Shown piece after piece: positions 8,953 to 16,450 of a stretch of 24,168 nucleotides of DNA; positions within the stretch are counted from its first letter, which is position 1; every line of letters starts with the position of its first letter. The notes beneath the pieces were generated by a model. That model was not told where the DNA came from. It made no database searches and worked only from the letters and a program-made list of their open reading frames with translations. The stretch spans positions 1-24,168 of the forward strand of contig QFOX01000033.1 of the NCBI GenBank assembly GCA_003241645.1, in the 5' to 3' direction. The translations under genes were made by a program, and so were the position numbers. This DNA is from Azospirillum brasilense. Lineage in GTDB: Bacteria > Pseudomonadota > Alphaproteobacteria > Rickettsiales > UBA3002.

Positions 8953-10050
8953 CTAGACCGGCGCGACCTCGCGCATCAGCGATACGATGATCCCCTCGCG
9001 CACGCCGCGATCGGCAATGGTAATTTTGTCGATGGGGAAGGTGCGCGCAATGGCTTCAAAGATTGCACAGCCCGAGAGAATGAAATCCGTGCGGCTGGAG
9101 CCGATGCACGGGTGCGCCGCGCGCTGCGCCGGGCTCATGCGCATGAGCGTCTGCGTCGCGCCGCGAATGTCCGAAATGCTCAGCTTGATGCCGTCGATCT
9201 TGCTGCGGTCGTAATGCGGCAGATCAAGGTGAATGGCGGCCAGTGTGGTCACTGTGCCCGAGGTGCTCAGCATCTGCACGTTCTCTTTCCACATGCGCTG
9301 GGCGATCTGGTTGTCGCGCTCCATGGGCGACAGCAGGCCCGAGATCTTCGCCACGATCTCCTCGAAATACATCTCGGTAAAGGCGGGGCCGCCGAACTGC
9401 TCGCTCATGTTCATCACGCCGTAGGGCAGCGAGGTCCAGTCCTGGATGAGGTGGCGCTTGTGCGAAGCCATGGGCGCCTCGGGGTCGATCTTCACCCACA
9501 TGAATTCGGTGGAGCCGCCGCCAATGTCGAACGCCAGCGCCCAGCGGGTTTCCTTCTGCAGCAGCGAGCTGCAGCCAAGGAACGCCAGCCGCGCCTCTTC
9601 CTCGTTGCTGATGATGTCGATGGAAAGGCCCAGCTCGTCGCGCACACGGGCAAGGAAGGCTTCCGCATTCTCGGCGCGGCGGCAGGCTTCGGTGGCCACG
9701 AAACGGTATTTGGCAATGCCGTAGCGGTTGAGTTTCTGTTTGCAGGTGGCCAGCGCGCGCAGGGTGCGGCGCATGGCCTCGTCACCGAGGCGGCCGCTTT
9801 CCGACACGCCCTCGCCGAGGCGCACGATGCGCGAATAGCTATCCACCACTTTCAGGGTCTTGTGCTGGTTGTGCTGCGAGAAACTCGGCCGCGCGATCAG
9901 CAGGCGGCAGTTATTGGTGCCAAGGTCCAGCGCAGCGTATAGCTCGCCGCTGGCGGCGGCCGGGGCCGGCTCGCGCGGCGCTGGCACGGCGGATTCGCCC
10001 GCGGGCGCCGCCTCGGCTTTGTCGCTGATTTTGCTGAATTCCTGCTTCAT
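8953..10050 (-). CDS. Ppx/GppA family exopolyphosphatase / guanosine pentaphosphate phosphatase
   Basis: A 365-residue member of the ASKHA-fold Ppx/GppA family, which hydrolyses terminal phosphates of polyphosphate and/or converts pppGpp to ppGpp. Seen: YAALDLGTNNCRL (38-50, first phosphate motif), SNEEEARL (about 148-155, with the catalytic Glu), DIGGGSTE (175-182, second phosphate motif) and STSGTVTTLAA further on. It has the shorter single-module architecture without the C-terminal HD domain of long Ppx proteins. A 37-residue Ala/Pro-rich N-terminal extension precedes the fold; the ATG at 10050 is chosen, as the 10086 alternative only adds low-complexity residues. Sequence alone does not separate Ppx from GppA. 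A Pho-box-like array lies about 80 bp upstream, but its orientation points away from this gene. Confidence 0.92.
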   Translation of the reverse strand: MKQEFSKISDKAEAAPAGESAVPAPREPAPAAASGELYAALDLGTNNCRLLIARPSFSQHNQHKTLKVVDSYSRIVRLGEGVSESGRLGDEAMRRTLRALATCKQKLNRYGIAKYRFVATEACRRAENAEAFLARVRDELGLSIDIISNEEEARLAFLGCSSLLQKETRWALAFDIGGGSTEFMWVKIDPEAPMASHKRHLIQDWTSLPYGVMNMSEQFGGPAFTEMYFEEIVAKISGLLSPMERDNQIAQRMWKENVQMLSTSGTVTTLAAIHLDLPHYDRSKIDGIKLSISDIRGATQTLMRMSPAQRAAHPCIGSSRTDFILSGCAIFEAIARTFPIDKITIADRGVREGIIVSLMREVAPV

Positions 10051-10127
10051 GGGCGCTACTGTGCCACGGCGCGCGGGCGGGCGCAACCCCGCAGGCGGGG
10101 CAGCCGCACATTCTGCTTAAAAATCAA

Positions 10128-10183
10128 TTGTCACAAAGGCTTCACGGCAGATTCATGAAACTGTCACACACCCGCGCGATAGT
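10128..10183 (+). promoter_or_regulatory. Pho-box-like array of four 11-bp repeats plus -10
   Basis: The cores TGTCAC (10129), CTTCAC (10140), ATTCAT (10151) and TGTCAC (10162) recur at exactly 11-nt intervals, separated by 5 nt each. This is the period and core of PhoB sites (CTGTCAT repeated every 11 bp). GATAGT at 10178-10183 lies 10 nt after the last core, where a Pho promoter's -10 is expected. The orientation drives the rightward gene at 10229. The two inner repeats are weaker than the outer ones. Confidence 0.6.
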
Positions 10184-10228
10184 TGGCAGTAGAAACGCCA
10201 CACCAACTTCACTCGCCGGAGACTCTCC

Positions 10229-11110
10229 ATGCCGCAAGCGCAACCGCAAGACCTTCAGAACCCCCGGAATATGGATGAAGTCACTCAATCTTTGATTCAA
10301 ATTGAGGGTACGCGCAATTGGTCATCCGATAACATCCGCGAAAAGGAGAATACTCAATTATTCGCGGTTTTAGGCGCTCTTAGTGCGGATGCTCCTCAAT
10401 ACACGAATCAGTTTAAGCCAAGCAACATGACGGCGGAGCAATTTCACCGCATGATCGTGCGCGAGTGCCAGCGCCGCGGCATTCTTGACGATTACTATGA
10501 AGGTCGTATCAATTATGCAGAAACGGGCAGGATTGCACGTGATAATCCAGTTGCAGACATAGCGCGCTCCTTTGTACGGCGCTCCTTTAGTTTTCCTAAT
10601 GAAGAAAATGGCACGCCAGCCAACTTGGAAATGAACCCTCTTCAAGTCGCGATTTACGATGCGGGAACAGATATGTTCTTCCGCAATCAGCTCGTATCAC
10701 CCCTCAGCAGCGATGTCGCTCGCGCGCTCAATTTACCCCGAAAACCTGACGGAAAGCCTTATGAAATCGGCATGACTACAGATGTAGATCATTACACGTT
10801 AGGCTATGCTTTAGGCAGCATGAATGAAATCAATCCCGCCAATCCGAATGCCCAGACCACCGTGCGCGCCACGGTGGACAACACGCCCGAGAATATTCAG
10901 GCGGCCTTCTGCCGTGAAGTACCGAAATTATTTGAAGCAGGCCGCGGCATGCAACCACGTGATGCTGCCGTAGCAGGGTTTATGCAGGGCCGCATTGATG
11001 CACGCTCGAACTTTGAAGGCCGTGAAACGGAAGTGGGCCTGTTCGCCCCCTGCCCCACGCCTGCGAACACGAACGTGCCTGTAGCGCGCACGGCCAGCAA
11101 TCAACGATAA
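10229..11110 (+). CDS. orphan protein, low GC, probable phosphate-starvation gene
   Basis: A 293-residue soluble protein of unknown family, with no signal peptide. A GGAG site lies 7 nt before the ATG. It seems mainly helical, with a Gln/Asn/Pro-rich N-terminus, a Tyr-rich core (YYEGRINYAETGRIA near 90-105) and a polar tail. By hand count, 60-nt samples from the first 450 nt are about 43-52% GC, against 60-75% in most neighbouring genes; the last third rises to the local level. This suggests recent acquisition or a mosaic origin. The promoter holds the Pho-box-like repeats, so induction under phosphate limitation is predicted. The stop is 6 nt from that of the convergent 11117 gene. Confidence 0.7.
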   Translation: MPQAQPQDLQNPRNMDEVTQSLIQIEGTRNWSSDNIREKENTQLFAVLGALSADAPQYTNQFKPSNMTAEQFHRMIVRECQRRGILDDYYEGRINYAETGRIARDNPVADIARSFVRRSFSFPNEENGTPANLEMNPLQVAIYDAGTDMFFRNQLVSPLSSDVARALNLPRKPDGKPYEIGMTTDVDHYTLGYALGSMNEINPANPNAQTTVRATVDNTPENIQAAFCREVPKLFEAGRGMQPRDAAVAGFMQGRIDARSNFEGRETEVGLFAPCPTPANTNVPVARTASNQR

Positions 11111-11116
11111 AAGATA

Positions 11117-12109
11117 TTAGAGCGTTACGCTCGTGCCGGCATTGCGCTGTGCATCATTAGCAGGTGTGGCTGGCGATGCCGTTGGAGCTTCCGTTACCGA
11201 AGCAACGATCAGTCGCGTGGGCACCTGTTCCTGAGTGGCGGGCTGCGCGTCAAACATGCTGGAAATTGTGTTGCTTGGTTGGTTAGCCGCCAGGTTAGCC
11301 CCATTATTCGGCTCTGCCTGCATCACCGTTGGCTGGCTCTCATTGTTATGCACCAGCGCTGAGCGATCAACCTCTTGCGAATGCTCGCGCAAAGCTTCAG
11401 TGCGCTCCGCACTTTGCATTTCTGTATGTGCCGCAGAAACTTCCTCCGCGCTAACTCTACGCTTATCGTTATTGTCGCGGATCGTGGTAACCTTGCCCGG
11501 TTCCGCCCCGTTTGATTCTGCCTCATCAGCCGCCGCGCTAACCGTGGTATTCACACGGGTTTGTGCAGCCTTCCATTCCGGGCTGCCCACGGGGTGGTCA
11601 TCTGCCGCATTGATCGCTGCAATTGCGTTGTCATGCGTTTCTTTGGAGATCTTGCCTTCACGGTACAGATCATCGATCGCCTGACGTTGCGTCTTATCAA
11701 TCTCTTGAATCTCCGCCCAGAGGCGTGTCATTTTCTGCTGCGGGGTTTCGTCACCACCGGCTTCGGCCTTGGCGGCGTCGGCGGCGCGCAGGCCCACCTC
11801 GCGCAGGCTGGAAAGCGCCGTGCGTGCCGCACCAATGTTCGACAGCGCTTCGGCAATGAATTCGGCAATCTGCGGGGCGCTGCGGCTCAAGCCGCTTTTG
11901 CTGACCACTTCATTGATCAGCGACTCCACGTCCTTCTCGCTGATCTTCGGCTCGTGCGAGGCGATCAGCTGCAGCACGGGCTCGGGGATCTCCGTGCTCG
12001 CACCCGTATGCTGGAACGCACGCGCTGCTTCCGCAAAGCCCGGAAGCTCACCGAAATTCGGCATCGCGTAGGTCGTATCCCCACCACCCTGTACTTTACT
12101 ATCCACCAT
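11117..12109 (-). CDS. orphan Ala/Gln-rich protein, function unknown
   Basis: A 330-residue soluble protein that I do not recognise. The N-terminal half (about 20-210) is probably all-helical and Ala/Glu-rich, with coiled-coil-like stretches (residues 85-115 and 130-170). The C-terminal third is Asn/Gln/Pro/Thr-rich and likely disordered, ending in NAGTSVTL. No signal peptide is seen. The ATG at 12109 has only a GGAAG abutting it; an internal Met at residue 16 is an alternative start. A perfect TTAA-N7-TTAA box lies about 130 bp upstream. The 3' half of the gene is lower in GC than the 5' half. It converges with the low-GC 10229 gene, and the two tails may share a history. Confidence 0.7.
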   Translation of the reverse strand: MVDSKVQGGGDTTYAMPNFGELPGFAEAARAFQHTGASTEIPEPVLQLIASHEPKISEKDVESLINEVVSKSGLSRSAPQIAEFIAEALSNIGAARTALSSLREVGLRAADAAKAEAGGDETPQQKMTRLWAEIQEIDKTQRQAIDDLYREGKISKETHDNAIAAINAADDHPVGSPEWKAAQTRVNTTVSAAADEAESNGAEPGKVTTIRDNNDKRRVSAEEVSAAHTEMQSAERTEALREHSQEVDRSALVHNNESQPTVMQAEPNNGANLAANQPSNTISSMFDAQPATQEQVPTRLIVASVTEAPTASPATPANDAQRNAGTSVTL

Positions 12110-12220
12110 CTTCCGTCGTGTCAGTTGTTGTACTTCGACGGTTTGCGACGTGCGGGGGTCAGTGTTGCTTGCCGAGCGATGGTCCTTCAGAACTCTGAGC
12201 TCGTGCCCCCGTTATGCTTG

Positions 12221-12252
12221 GTTGTACGCGTGTAAGGTTAAGGAGAGGTTAA
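12221..12252 (-). promoter_or_regulatory. perfect CtrA-type box, likely serving the 11117-12109 gene
   Basis: TTAA at 12238-12241 and 12249-12252 separated by exactly 7 nt. On the minus strand, 11 nt further on, TACAAC (12226-12221) could be the -10, matching the geometry of the other orphan promoters except for the last base. It would leave a 5' leader of roughly 105 nt. On the plus strand no -10 appears at that distance. Confidence 0.5.
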
Positions 12253-12383
12253 GCCGTTACGAAATTGCCTCAAATTTTTTCGAATAAGTATTAACGTCGC
12301 CATTCAGCAGAACCGCATGAACATATAATAACCGCCATATTTATGGATTCGCGCATGGGTGCCATCACAAATTCGTAACAATT

Positions 12384-12415
12384 TTAACTAATTTTAAACC
12401 CAAAGCCGGTAGGGT
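12384..12415 (+). promoter_or_regulatory. CtrA-box-like promoter of the 12423 gene
   Basis: TTAA at 12384-12387, 7 nt, TAAA at 12395-12398, 11 nt, TAGGGT at 12410-12415. A shifted TTAA at 12394 is equally possible. The predicted start of transcription falls at the ATG at 12423. The same AGGG could instead act as a ribosome-binding site, 8 nt from the ATG; both cannot be true of one transcript. Confidence 0.4.
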
Positions 12416-12422
12416 TGGCAGT

Positions 12423-13787
12423 ATGGCATTGAAAATTCCATTCCTGAATCTTGGTGCGGCACGTTCGGTGGAACCGGAAGTGAGCGACATCGACCGCGAG
12501 GCGCAGCAGCTGCAATCGCTGAAGCAGACGGCGTTGGACACCGCCAAGCAGCTGGCCGCCGACGAGGGCCGCGCCCCCAACATGACCGATTATTTCCGCA
12601 GCGCGCTGAGCCTGAACGAGCAGGCGCAGGAGCAAGGGCTGCAATGGAACGCGCGCGTGATCGCGGATATTTCCGGCCTGACGCTGGATGGCTTCACCGT
12701 GCGCAAGCAGGATATTTACCCCACCGCCGAACAGCGCGCCGACATGCGCGACGTGCTGCCGGGCCGCACCGCGCCGGAAGCGGCACCGGGGCCCGAGGGC
12801 GTGGGCGCGCAACGCGACCTGTACGACCTCGACGGCGACCAGGCGGTGAGCGATTTCTACACCGAAGTGCAGGCGCAACTGCGCTGCGATAACACCAAAT
12901 TCCTGAATTGCACCTTCCACCCCGCCACCACCCTCGAGATCGTGGATAATGGCCGCGGTGGTAAGTTCGGCAACGTCACGTTCGATGGCATGGAGCGCGG
13001 CGAAACACTGACGCTGGGCAGCGGCAAGCATGGCACCGGCGAGGTGTTCCACGACGTGCATTTCACCAACATTCAGGGCGGCACCATCGTGGTGAACGAT
13101 TACGCCACCGTGGGCAACCTGCACCTTGAAGGCCAGACCACGGCGCTGGAGATCCGCGGCCGCGCGCAGGTGAACGACCTGCACGCCAACGGCGCGCATA
13201 TCGTGCACCTCACCGCCGGGGTGGGCGCGCGCATCGAACGCGCGGTGTTCGAGGGTGCCACCATCGACATGGCCAGCGACCTTGCGGGCAGCGTGTGGAC
13301 GAACGCCGAGTTCAAGGACGCCAACCTGCGCGACGTGAATTTCCGTGGCGCGCATCTCAGCGGTGCGCATTTCCAGGGTTCGGACATGGACGGGGTAAGC
13401 TTTGCGGGCGCCCGCCTTTCCAACGTATCGTTCCAGGACGTGTCGCTCAGCGGCGTGGATTTCGCCGGGGCGCAGCTGCATAATGTGCGCGTGCTGAGCA
13501 CCGACCCGCTGACCGGGCAGGCGCAGAACATGCGCGTGGATTCGGCCGAGCAGCTGGCCGAGATCGTGCGGCGGCAGGAAAGCTTCGCCATGGCCGGCGC
13601 CATCGGCGCGAACGTGCTCGCCCCGGAGATCGCCAGCATCCGCCGCGAGGAAACGCCGGTGCAGAATTTTGCCCAGCTGGGCGCCAGCCTTGGCCAGGAA
13701 GCGGTGCAGACCAGCCGCATCGAGGGCCCGCTGGAGAACCGCGACATGGTGCGGCCTGAGCCTTCCCAAGGCATTACGCTGGGTTAG
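12423..13787 (+). CDS. pentapeptide-repeat protein
   Basis: A 454-residue soluble protein. Residues 293-352 form twelve consecutive pentapeptides of the A(D/N)LXX type (for example NAEFK, DANLR, DVNFR, GAHLS, GVDFA, GAQLH), with Leu/Phe at the central position. That predicts about three coils of a right-handed quadrilateral beta-helix. The preceding 150-290 region has looser repeats (NCTFH, NVTFD, DVHFT) and may extend the helix. The N-terminal 110 residues are helical and charged. The C-terminus is helical and then polar, ending in SQGITLG. Pentapeptide proteins include gyrase-protecting DNA mimics, scaffolds and secreted effectors; nothing here selects one, and the fold is not the whole protein as in Qnr/MfpA. 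No signal peptide. The start is fixed by the element at 12384-12415. Confidence 0.85.
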   Translation: MALKIPFLNLGAARSVEPEVSDIDREAQQLQSLKQTALDTAKQLAADEGRAPNMTDYFRSALSLNEQAQEQGLQWNARVIADISGLTLDGFTVRKQDIYPTAEQRADMRDVLPGRTAPEAAPGPEGVGAQRDLYDLDGDQAVSDFYTEVQAQLRCDNTKFLNCTFHPATTLEIVDNGRGGKFGNVTFDGMERGETLTLGSGKHGTGEVFHDVHFTNIQGGTIVVNDYATVGNLHLEGQTTALEIRGRAQVNDLHANGAHIVHLTAGVGARIERAVFEGATIDMASDLAGSVWTNAEFKDANLRDVNFRGAHLSGAHFQGSDMDGVSFAGARLSNVSFQDVSLSGVDFAGAQLHNVRVLSTDPLTGQAQNMRVDSAEQLAEIVRRQESFAMAGAIGANVLAPEIASIRREETPVQNFAQLGASLGQEAVQTSRIEGPLENRDMVRPEPSQGITLG

Positions 13788-13813
13788 GAAACATTACGAT
13801 TGCGCAAGGTAGC

Positions 13814-13841
13814 TTGCTTTTCTGCGGGTTTGCCGTATATG
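13814..13841 (+). promoter_or_regulatory. putative folE promoter
   Basis: TTGCTT at 13814-13819, a 16-nt spacer, then TATATG at 13836-13841, giving a leader of about 23 nt that contains the AAGGA ribosome-binding site. It lies in the 83-bp gap after the pentapeptide gene. Confidence 0.4.
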
Positions 13842-13870
13842 CGTTGCGCAACAACCAGAAGGAAGCCGCG

Positions 13871-14494
13871 ATGAGCGCCACCCCAAAGCCTGCAAACCAG
13901 AATGCCAAGCCCCTGCCCCGCCCCTCCAAGGACGAGGCGAAAGAGGCCGTGCGCACCCTGATCCGCTGGGCGGGTGACAACCCGGAGCGCGAAGGCCTGT
14001 TGGACACGCCCAAGCGCGTAGTGGAAGCCTACGAAGAATTCTTCCAGGGCTATTTCGAGGACCCCGCCGAGATCCTGTCGCGCACCTTCGAGGAAGTGGC
14101 CGATTACGATGAGGTGGTGCTGCTGAAGAACATGACCTTCGAATCGCATTGCGAACACCATATGGTGCCGTTCATTGGCCGCGCGCACATCGCTTACCTG
14201 CCGGACCGCAAGGTGGTGGGCATCAGCAAGTTCGCCCGCCTGCTGGATATTTTCGCCAAGCGCCTGCAAACGCAGGAGATCATGACCGCGCAGATCGCCG
14301 ACGCGATCGAGGCGGCGCTGTCGCCGCGCGCCATTTGCGTGATCATCGACGCCGAGCACCAGTGCATGACCACCCGCGGCGTGCATAAGCCGGGCACCAA
14401 AACGGTCACCACGCAGATGCGCGGCACGTTCAAGACCGATCCGGCCGCCCGCGCCGAGGTGATGCGCCTGATCACCTCCAGCGATATCGGCTAG
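13871..14494 (+). CDS. folE: GTP cyclohydrolase I
   Basis: Converts GTP to 7,8-dihydroneopterin triphosphate, the entry to folate and related pterin and deazapurine pathways; cytosolic homodecamer. From the ATG at 13871, with AAGGA just upstream, it is 207 residues; an in-frame ATG at 13814 lies in the promoter. Zinc ligands Cys94 and His97 lie in ESHCEHHMVPF, and Cys165 in EHQCMTTRG. The 71-residue spacing of the two Cys matches the E. coli enzyme (110/181). GISKFARL and the KPGTKTVT segment are also typical. The N-terminal 18 residues are a Pro/Lys-rich extension. Two downstream genes, maf and a PTPS-like gene whose family acts on its product, probably share the transcript. Confidence 0.97.
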   Translation: MSATPKPANQNAKPLPRPSKDEAKEAVRTLIRWAGDNPEREGLLDTPKRVVEAYEEFFQGYFEDPAEILSRTFEEVADYDEVVLLKNMTFESHCEHHMVPFIGRAHIAYLPDRKVVGISKFARLLDIFAKRLQTQEIMTAQIADAIEAALSPRAICVIIDAEHQCMTTRGVHKPGTKTVTTQMRGTFKTDPAARAEVMRLITSSDIG

Positions 14495-14527
14495 ACCCGC
14501 CGCGCGGAAGCTGCTACACGCCCGCGC

Positions 14528-15136
14528 ATGCAACCGATCACCCATTTCGCGCCGCTGGTGCTTGCCTCTGGCTCCAGCATCCGTCAGCAGATGCTGAAAG
14601 CCTGCGGGCTGCAATTCAGCGTCAGCGTTTCCGGCGTCGATGAAGCGGCCCTGAAGCCCACCCTTGCGGATAAGCCCCTGCCCCAGCAGGCGCTCGCACT
14701 GGCCGCGGCCAAAGCGCTGGCCGTATCGGCCGACCAGCCTGATGCGTATGTGATCGGCGCCGACCAGATCTGCGCGCTGGACGGGCAGATCCTGTCCAAA
14801 CCCGGCAGCTACGACCGCGCCGAAGCGCAACTGAAACAGCTGGCGGGCCGCACCCACCAACAGCATTGCGCGGTGGTGATCGCCCATCGCGGCGCGGTGG
14901 TGTGGGAACACACCGCCACCGCCGAACTCACCATGCGCCCGCTGGATGATGCCGCGATCCGCGCCTATGTGGGGGCTGACGCACCGCTTTCCAGCTGCGG
15001 CAGCTACAAATTCGAGGGGCTTGGCCGCCATTTATTCACGCAGGTGGAAGGCGATTTCGACACCGTGCAGGGCCTGCCCATGCTGCCGCTGCTGAACGCG
15101 CTGCATGCCATGAAGCTGATCGGGCTGGGCGCATGA
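14528..15136 (+). CDS. Maf/YceF-type nucleoside triphosphate pyrophosphatase
   Basis: A 202-residue Maf-family protein. These enzymes hydrolyse non-canonical nucleoside triphosphates to monophosphates in the cytosol. Seen: LASGSSIRQQML (11-23, nucleotide loop), DEAALK (38-43), GADQICALDG with Asp79, and SYKFEGLGRHLF. The Gln after Asp79 and the S-[FY]-K-x-E-G-[FL]-G segment match the YceF branch, which acts on 7-methyl-GTP, and not the YhdE/Maf dTTP/UTP branch. There is no ribosome-binding site; GCTACAC ends 8 nt before the ATG, as in the leaderless-looking gene at 16006. The stop overlaps the next start as ATGA. Confidence 0.92.
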   Translation: MQPITHFAPLVLASGSSIRQQMLKACGLQFSVSVSGVDEAALKPTLADKPLPQQALALAAAKALAVSADQPDAYVIGADQICALDGQILSKPGSYDRAEAQLKQLAGRTHQQHCAVVIAHRGAVVWEHTATAELTMRPLDDAAIRAYVGADAPLSSCGSYKFEGLGRHLFTQVEGDFDTVQGLPMLPLLNALHAMKLIGLGA

Positions 15137-15969
15137 AGCTGTTCGTGGAGCATCTGACGGTCATTGATTCGGCGTATCTGTGCGCCGCGCGCGGCATCGT
15201 CGGCGAAAGCTGGATCGTGGACATCACCCTGCACGGCGACCTTGACCCGCAGTCGATGGTGATGGATTTCGGCCGCGTGAAGAAGCAGATCAAAGCCGCC
15301 ATCGACGGCAGCGTGGACCACACGCTCATTGTGCCCGCGCAGCACCCTGCCCTGCAGCACACGCGCGAGGCAGATACGGTGGAGCTGTGCTTTACGCTGG
15401 AAGATGGCAGCACCCTGCTGCACCGCTCGCCGGCGCAGGCGGTGACGCTGCTGGACGCCCAACAGGTCAACAACGCGGCGCTCACCCGCTGGCTGCAAAC
15501 CATGCTGATGCAGCACGTGCCCGGCAATGTCAGCGCGGTGGAAGTGCAGCTGCGCCACGAGGACGAAGCCCCCACCCATTACCATTACGCCCACGGCCTG
15601 AAGAAGCATGACGGCAACTGCCAGCGCATTGCGCATGGGCACCGTTCGCGCATCATGGTGTGGGAAAATGAGGTGCGCAGCCCTGCACACGAACAGCAGC
15701 TGGCCGCCATGATGCGCGACCGCTACCTCGCCACGCAGGGCGATATAGTTGCGCAGCAGGATGGCATGCTGCATCTGGCCTATACCAGCCCGCAGGGCCG
15801 TTTCGAGCTGCATTACCCCGCGGCACGCTGCCACGTGCTGCCCACCGACACCACGGTGGAATGCATTGCCCAGTGGCTGGCCGACGGGCTGAAAGCCGCC
15901 CAGCCAGAGGCGCGCTTCCGCGTGCGTGCCTATGAGGGCGTGCACAAAGGCGCCATCGGCGAGGCTTAA
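15133..15969 (+). CDS. two-domain 6-pyruvoyl/6-carboxy-tetrahydropterin synthase-like protein
   Basis: A 278-residue long-form member of the PTPS/QueD family, about twice the length of a single-domain QueD. The family acts on dihydroneopterin triphosphate made by FolE. The first domain keeps MVMDFGRVKKQ (Asp45) and VDHTLIVP (Asp62, His63), the usual D-F and L-D-H motifs, but lacks the zinc HGH. The second domain carries the zinc/cysteine set: YHYAHGLKKH (His154), Cys163, His168 and His170 in GNCQRIAHGH. It ends with the family's C-terminal segment but lacks the D-F/L-D-H pair. The two halves together make one full motif set. The start overlaps the maf stop by 4 nt, implying translational coupling. 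The exact product, queuosine precursor or another pterin, is not determined. Confidence 0.85.
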   Translation: MKLFVEHLTVIDSAYLCAARGIVGESWIVDITLHGDLDPQSMVMDFGRVKKQIKAAIDGSVDHTLIVPAQHPALQHTREADTVELCFTLEDGSTLLHRSPAQAVTLLDAQQVNNAALTRWLQTMLMQHVPGNVSAVEVQLRHEDEAPTHYHYAHGLKKHDGNCQRIAHGHRSRIMVWENEVRSPAHEQQLAAMMRDRYLATQGDIVAQQDGMLHLAYTSPQGRFELHYPAARCHVLPTDTTVECIAQWLADGLKAAQPEARFRVRAYEGVHKGAIGEA

Positions 15970-15998
15970 ACCTTTCGTTAAGTTACGTTTGCTACACT
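15967..15998 (+). promoter_or_regulatory. CtrA-box-like promoter of the 16006 gene, probably leaderless
   Basis: TAAA at 15967-15970 (or TTAA at 15966-15969 with an 8-nt gap), 7 nt, TTAA at 15978-15981, 11 nt, TACACT at 15993-15998. The expected transcription start is at the ATG at 16006, and no ribosome-binding site is present. The box overlaps the stop codon of the preceding gene. Confidence 0.5.
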
Positions 15999-16005
15999 CA
16001 GCTTC

Positions 16006-16437
16006 ATGAGTGGATTGAACGCACCCCCTTTCATGCCGCCGCAGGCAACCGATTACGACCGGCTGAACGCGGCCGACAAATCGCTCGTGGACCGGGCGAT
16101 CTTTCATCACGTGGTCAGCCAGCAGGGCGGCCAGTTCAACTTCGCCGCCGAAGAATTACGCCTGCACGGCAACCGCGCGCCCAACAGCATGAAGGTGGAA
16201 TGGGACATTACCGCCCTGCGCGAGATGCATGCCGACCAGCTGCAGCAGGGCGGCAGCCGTGCCCGCCGTGCGCTGAGCATCGAGGGTGCCGGTGCCCCTG
16301 CGAACGCTACAGCCATGCTGAACGCCATCAATGCGTTCAACGGTGATGAATGCGGCTGCTCGGCCACACGCCCCAAACCGGTGGATCTGAACCAGATCCT
16401 CGGCCCCCACCGCCCGCAGGGCGGGCATGGCCGGTAA
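16006..16437 (+). CDS. small orphan protein
   Basis: A 143-residue soluble protein with no recognised family. It starts 36 nt after the PTPS-like gene and seems to have its own leaderless promoter. The N-terminus contains PPFMPPQATDYD, resembling AFVPPQANG of the next gene. The middle (25-85) is helical. A C-G-C pair (DECGCSA) lies near residue 115 and could bind metal or be redox-active, but there is no supporting motif. It ends in a Gly/His/Arg-rich tail. The small size and lack of a signal peptide fit the other orphans in the window. Confidence 0.65.
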   Translation: MSGLNAPPFMPPQATDYDRLNAADKSLVDRAIFHHVVSQQGGQFNFAAEELRLHGNRAPNSMKVEWDITALREMHADQLQQGGSRARRALSIEGAGAPANATAMLNAINAFNGDECGCSATRPKPVDLNQILGPHRPQGGHGR

Positions 16438-16446
16438 ATAACCGGC
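16412..16446 (+). other. two adjacent hairpins at the end of the 16006 gene
   Basis: GCCCGC/GCGGGC with a 3-nt loop (16412-16426), then GCCGGT/ACCGGC with a 5-nt loop spanning the stop codon (16430-16446). Both are perfect 6-bp stems. No T-run follows, so this is not a standard intrinsic terminator, though it could slow polymerase or protect the 3' end. Confidence 0.35.
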
Positions 16447-16450
16447 GGCA

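Larger units (their letters stand above)
12110..12422. other. divergent intergenic region with two CtrA-like elements
   Basis: A 313-bp AT-rich gap between the divergent genes at 12109 and 12423. It holds the perfect TTAA-N7-TTAA box at 12238-12252 and the TTAA-rich promoter-like element at 12384-12415. I see no convincing short gene, RNA gene or terminator in the rest. A plus-strand reading frame running in from 11561 is the antisense shadow of the 11117 gene. Confidence 0.6.

Noticed and set aside
12384..13769. 461-codon minus-strand frame across the pentapeptide gene
   Set aside because: The plus strand shows regular pentapeptide repeats; the minus translation is a His/Ala-rich mirror of that repetition.
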